Source: Oscillospiraceae bacterium
GTDB taxonomy: Bacteria; Bacillota; Clostridia; Oscillospirales; UBA929
DNA: 6,100 nucleotides
NCBI GenBank assembly: GCA_031258665.1
Contig: JAIRML010000186.1
Location: 1 to 6,100 of the forward strand
Reading direction: 5' to 3'
In this document: positions 3,621 to 6,100 of the stretch, in pieces
Layout of the letters: the number at the start of each line of letters is the position of its first letter
Position numbering within the stretch: position 1 is the first letter of the stretch
Notes under the pieces: generated by a model
What the model saw: only the letters and a program-made list of their open reading frames with translations
What the model was told of the DNA's origin: nothing
The model's database searches: none
Made by a program: the position numbers and the translations under genes

Positions 3621-6100
3621 ATGGTCAAGGACGTGCGCTATGGAAGAACGGTCCGCAAAAGTTATGCCAGGCTGGACGACGTGTTGGAGATCCCGAATCT
3701 GGTCGAGGTGCAGAAGAATTCCTACCGGTGGTTTTTAGATGTGGGGCTGCGCCAGGTGTTCCACGATGTCTCCGCGATCACGGACTACACCGGCAATCTG
3801 GAGCTCAGCTTCATCGATTTCGTATTGGAGGACACCCTCAAGTATTCGATGGAAGAGTGCAAGGAGCGCGACGCCACCTACGCCGCGCCGCTCAAAGTGC
3901 GGGTGCGTCTGCGCAACCGGGAGACCGAGGAGATCAAGGAACAGGAGATCTTCATGGGGGATTTTCCGCTCATGACGGAGGGCGGGACTTTCATCATCAA
4001 CGGCGCCGAACGCGTCATCGTCTCGCAGATCGTGCGCAGCCCGGGCATCTACTTTGAGGAGCGCCCAGACAAGGGCATCGAGCCGCTGTTTTCCAGTACG
4101 GTGATCCCCTATCGGGGCGCATGGCTCGAATACGAGACGGACATCAACGACATCTTCTATGTGCGCATTGACAAGAACCGGAAATTGCCGGTCACGTCTC
4201 TCATCCGCGCGCTGGGCGTCCGGACGGACGCCCAGATCCGGGAGATCTTTGGCGAGGACGAGCGCATTGTGGCCACACTGGAAAAAGACCCCTCCAAGAC
4301 GGAGGAGGACGCCCTCATCGAGATCTACCGGCGCCTGCGCCCGGGCGAGCCGCCGACGGTGGACAGCGCCCAGACCCTGCTCCACAACCTCTTCTTCGAC
4401 ACGCGGCGCTACGACCTCAGCAGTGTGGGCCGCTACAAGTTCAACAAAAAGCTCGCCCTGGCGCCCCGGCTGACATCCCGCCGGCTGGCGCAGCCGGTGG
4501 CCGACCCGCGCACCGGCGAGATCCTGGCCGAGGCGGGGGAGGTGCTCACCCGGGAACGCGCCCGCGCGCTGGAGTCGCAGGGTGTGTCCGAGGCGACGCT
4601 CGACATCGACGGAAAGCCCGTCAAGGTGTTTTCCAACGGCATGGTCGACATGAAGCCGTTTGTCCCCTTCGACCCGGCGGAGCTGGGCGTGCGCGAGCGC
4701 GTGCGCTTTTCCGTGCTGTGCGAGCTGATCGACAACTTCGAGGGCGAGGCGCTGCGGGAGGCCGTCACAGACAGGCTGGACGACCTGGTCCCGAAGCACA
4801 TCCTCGTAGAGGACATCCTGGCCTCCGTCAACTATATGTGCGCGCTGGTGTACGGCATCGGCTACCCGGACGACATCGACCATCTGGGCAACCGCCGTCT
4901 GCGCAGTGTGGGCGAACTGCTGCAAAACCAGTTCCGCATCGGTTTCTCGCGGATGGAGCGCGTGATCCGTGAGCGCATGACGATCCAGGACCTCGACATC
5001 GTGACGCCGCAGTCGTTGATCAACATCCGCCCGGTGACGGCGTCTATCAAAGAATTCTTCGGTTCGTCGCCGCTTTCCCAGTTCATGGACCAGACGAACC
5101 CGCTGGCCGAGCTGACGCACAAGCGCCGCATGTCGGCGCTGGGGCCCGGCGGCCTCTCGCGCGAGCGCGCCAACTTTGAGGTGCGCGACGTGCATTACAG
5201 CCACTACGGCCGCATGTGCCCGATTGAGACGCCGGAGGGTCCGAACATCGGCCTCATCTCCTATCTTTCCACCTACGCCCGCATCAACGAGTACGGCTTC
5301 ATCGAGACCCCTTACCGCCGGATCGACCCGGAGACACGCCGCCTCACCGACGAGGTGCTGTATATGACGGCCGACGTGGAAGATGAATACATCGTGGCGC
5401 AGGCAAACGAGCCCCTCACGCCGGACGGTGCCTTCCGGCACGAGCGCATCACCTGCCGCCACCGCGACGAGATCATCGAGGTCGACAGCCGCCAGGTGGA
5501 CTTTGTGGATGTCTCCCCAAAGATGATGGTTTCCGTGGCCACGGCCATGATCCCGTTTCTCGAAAATGACGACGCGAACCGCGCGCTCATGGGCTCCAAC
5601 ATGCAGCGGCAGGCGGTGCCCCTGCTTGTGACAGAGGCCCCGATCGTGGCCACTGGCATCGAATACAAGGCGGCCTGCGATTCGGGCGTTGTCAAGCTGG
5701 CCGAGGAGGACGGCGTCGTCACGGCGGTGTCCGCCGACGACATTGCGGTGCGCTACGACAGCGGCCGGGTCAAAAGGTTCCGGCTCATCAAGTTTTTGCG
5801 CTCCAACCAGGGCACGTGCGTCAACCAGAAGTCCATTGTAAACACCGGCGACAGGGTGCGCGCGGGCGATGTGCTGGCCGACGGACCCTCCACGAACCAG
5901 GGGGAGATCTCCCTCGGGCGCAATGTACTGATCGGGTTCATGACATGGGAGGGCTACAACTACGAAGACGCGATTTTGATCAATGAGCGGCTCGTGCGCG
6001 ACGACGTGTTTACATCGATCCACATTGAGGAGTACGAAACCGAGGCGCGCGACACAAAGCTGGGCTCCGAGGAGATCACCCGCGACATCCCCAATGTGGG
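3621..6100 (+). CDS. rpoB: DNA-directed RNA polymerase subunit beta, 3'-partial
   Basis: RpoB is the second-largest subunit of RNA polymerase and forms one side of the DNA/RNA channel and part of the active site. The frame is open from ATG 3621 to the window end: 826 complete codons, about two-thirds of a typical Clostridia RpoB. The N-terminus (RLDDVLEIPNLVEVQKNSY) matches the family start. Visible landmarks are GTFIINGAERVIVSQ (122-136), DDIDHLGNRRLRSVGELLQ (about residue 420), the rifampicin pocket from residue 481, the CPIETPEGPNIGL motif, MQRQAVP (R663, equivalent to E. coli R687) and GYNYEDAILINER, whose E782 and D783 correspond to the acidic pair near the catalytic centre (E. coli E813/D814). 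No frameshift or internal stop was seen. It has its own promoter and leader; rpoC would be expected downstream, outside the window. A long open frame on the opposite strand (3735-6023) is a shadow of this GC-rich gene. Confidence 0.98.
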   Translation, partial: MVKDVRYGRTVRKSYARLDDVLEIPNLVEVQKNSYRWFLDVGLRQVFHDVSAITDYTGNLELSFIDFVLEDTLKYSMEECKERDATYAAPLKVRVRLRNRETEEIKEQEIFMGDFPLMTEGGTFIINGAERVIVSQIVRSPGIYFEERPDKGIEPLFSSTVIPYRGAWLEYETDINDIFYVRIDKNRKLPVTSLIRALGVRTDAQIREIFGEDERIVATLEKDPSKTEEDALIEIYRRLRPGEPPTVDSAQTLLHNLFFDTRRYDLSSVGRYKFNKKLALAPRLTSRRLAQPVADPRTGEILAEAGEVLTRERARALESQGVSEATLDIDGKPVKVFSNGMVDMKPFVPFDPAELGVRERVRFSVLCELIDNFEGEALREAVTDRLDDLVPKHILVEDILASVNYMCALVYGIGYPDDIDHLGNRRLRSVGELLQNQFRIGFSRMERVIRERMTIQDLDIVTPQSLINIRPVTASIKEFFGSSPLSQFMDQTNPLAELTHKRRMSALGPGGLSRERANFEVRDVHYSHYGRMCPIETPEGPNIGLISYLSTYARINEYGFIETPYRRIDPETRRLTDEVLYMTADVEDEYIVAQANEPLTPDGAFRHERITCRHRDEIIEVDSRQVDFVDVSPKMMVSVATAMIPFLENDDANRALMGSNMQRQAVPLLVTEAPIVATGIEYKAACDSGVVKLAEEDGVVTAVSADDIAVRYDSGRVKRFRLIKFLRSNQGTCVNQKSIVNTGDRVRAGDVLADGPSTNQGEISLGRNVLIGFMTWEGYNYEDAILINERLVRDDVFTSIHIEEYETEARDTKLGSEEITRDIPNV
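5061..5141 (+). other. Rifampicin-resistance-determining region within rpoB
   Basis: Codons 481-507 correspond to E. coli residues 507-533. The main resistance positions carry the sensitive-type residues: L511, Q513, D516, H526, R529 and S531 (E. coli numbering) are all conserved. Two differences from E. coli in the first half are Pro at the position of Q510 and Thr at N518, the latter shared with Bacillus-type sequences. The intact pocket suggests rifampicin sensitivity, provided no other mechanism exists. Confidence 0.85.

Noticed and set aside
3735..6023. 762-codon open frame on the minus strand opposite rpoB
   Set aside because: It lies entirely antisense to a highly conserved rpoB. Its composition is rich in His, Arg, Asp, Val and Ala, as expected of a shadow frame in GC-rich DNA, and no domain is recognisable.

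Overview
The window holds two partial protein genes on the + strand, separated by a 479-base non-coding gap. Codons are GC-rich. The second gene, rpoB (RNA polymerase beta subunit), has Clostridia-type sequence: its rifampicin-region flank reads YSHYGRMCPIETPEGPNIGL, as in Bacillus and Clostridia, rather than the proteobacterial form. The most likely source is a high-GC member of the Bacillota, possibly a gut-type Clostridia lineage. That placement comes from recalled family patterns, not a search.

Bases 1-3141 are the 3' part of a large, multi-domain, probably secreted protein. In order it has the end of one beta-sandwich module, a complete second copy of that module, a lamin-tail-like domain, a chitobiase/hexosaminidase C-terminal-like (CHB_HEX_C) domain, a CotH kinase-like domain, an in-frame array of 14-residue repeats, and a terminal CHB_HEX_C-like domain. 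The reading frame is open at base 1, so the true start lies outside the window.

Bases 3142-3620 hold no convincing gene. Just after the stop come a small GC-rich hairpin and a 23-bp inverted repeat that probably acts as the terminator. Then comes a near-consensus housekeeping promoter, TTGACA-N17-TACAAT (3380-3408), set among inverted and direct copies of a GTGTGATA-like motif. It would give rpoB a leader of about 205 nt with an AU-rich hairpin at its 5' end and a GC-rich hairpin nearer the gene.

Bases 3621-6100 are the first 826 codons of rpoB, intact and in frame, running off the end of the window. The gene has a strong Shine-Dalgarno sequence.

The two genes have no evident functional link. 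The terminator and promoter between them indicate separate transcription units. The usual neighbour upstream of rpoB, rplJ-rplL, is absent, and codon preference differs between the two genes, so the junction deserves checking. I found no clear evidence of a new defence system, CRISPR array, mobile element or RNA gene. The least explained parts are the motif cluster at the rpoB promoter, its leader, and the repeat array in the CotH-like protein.
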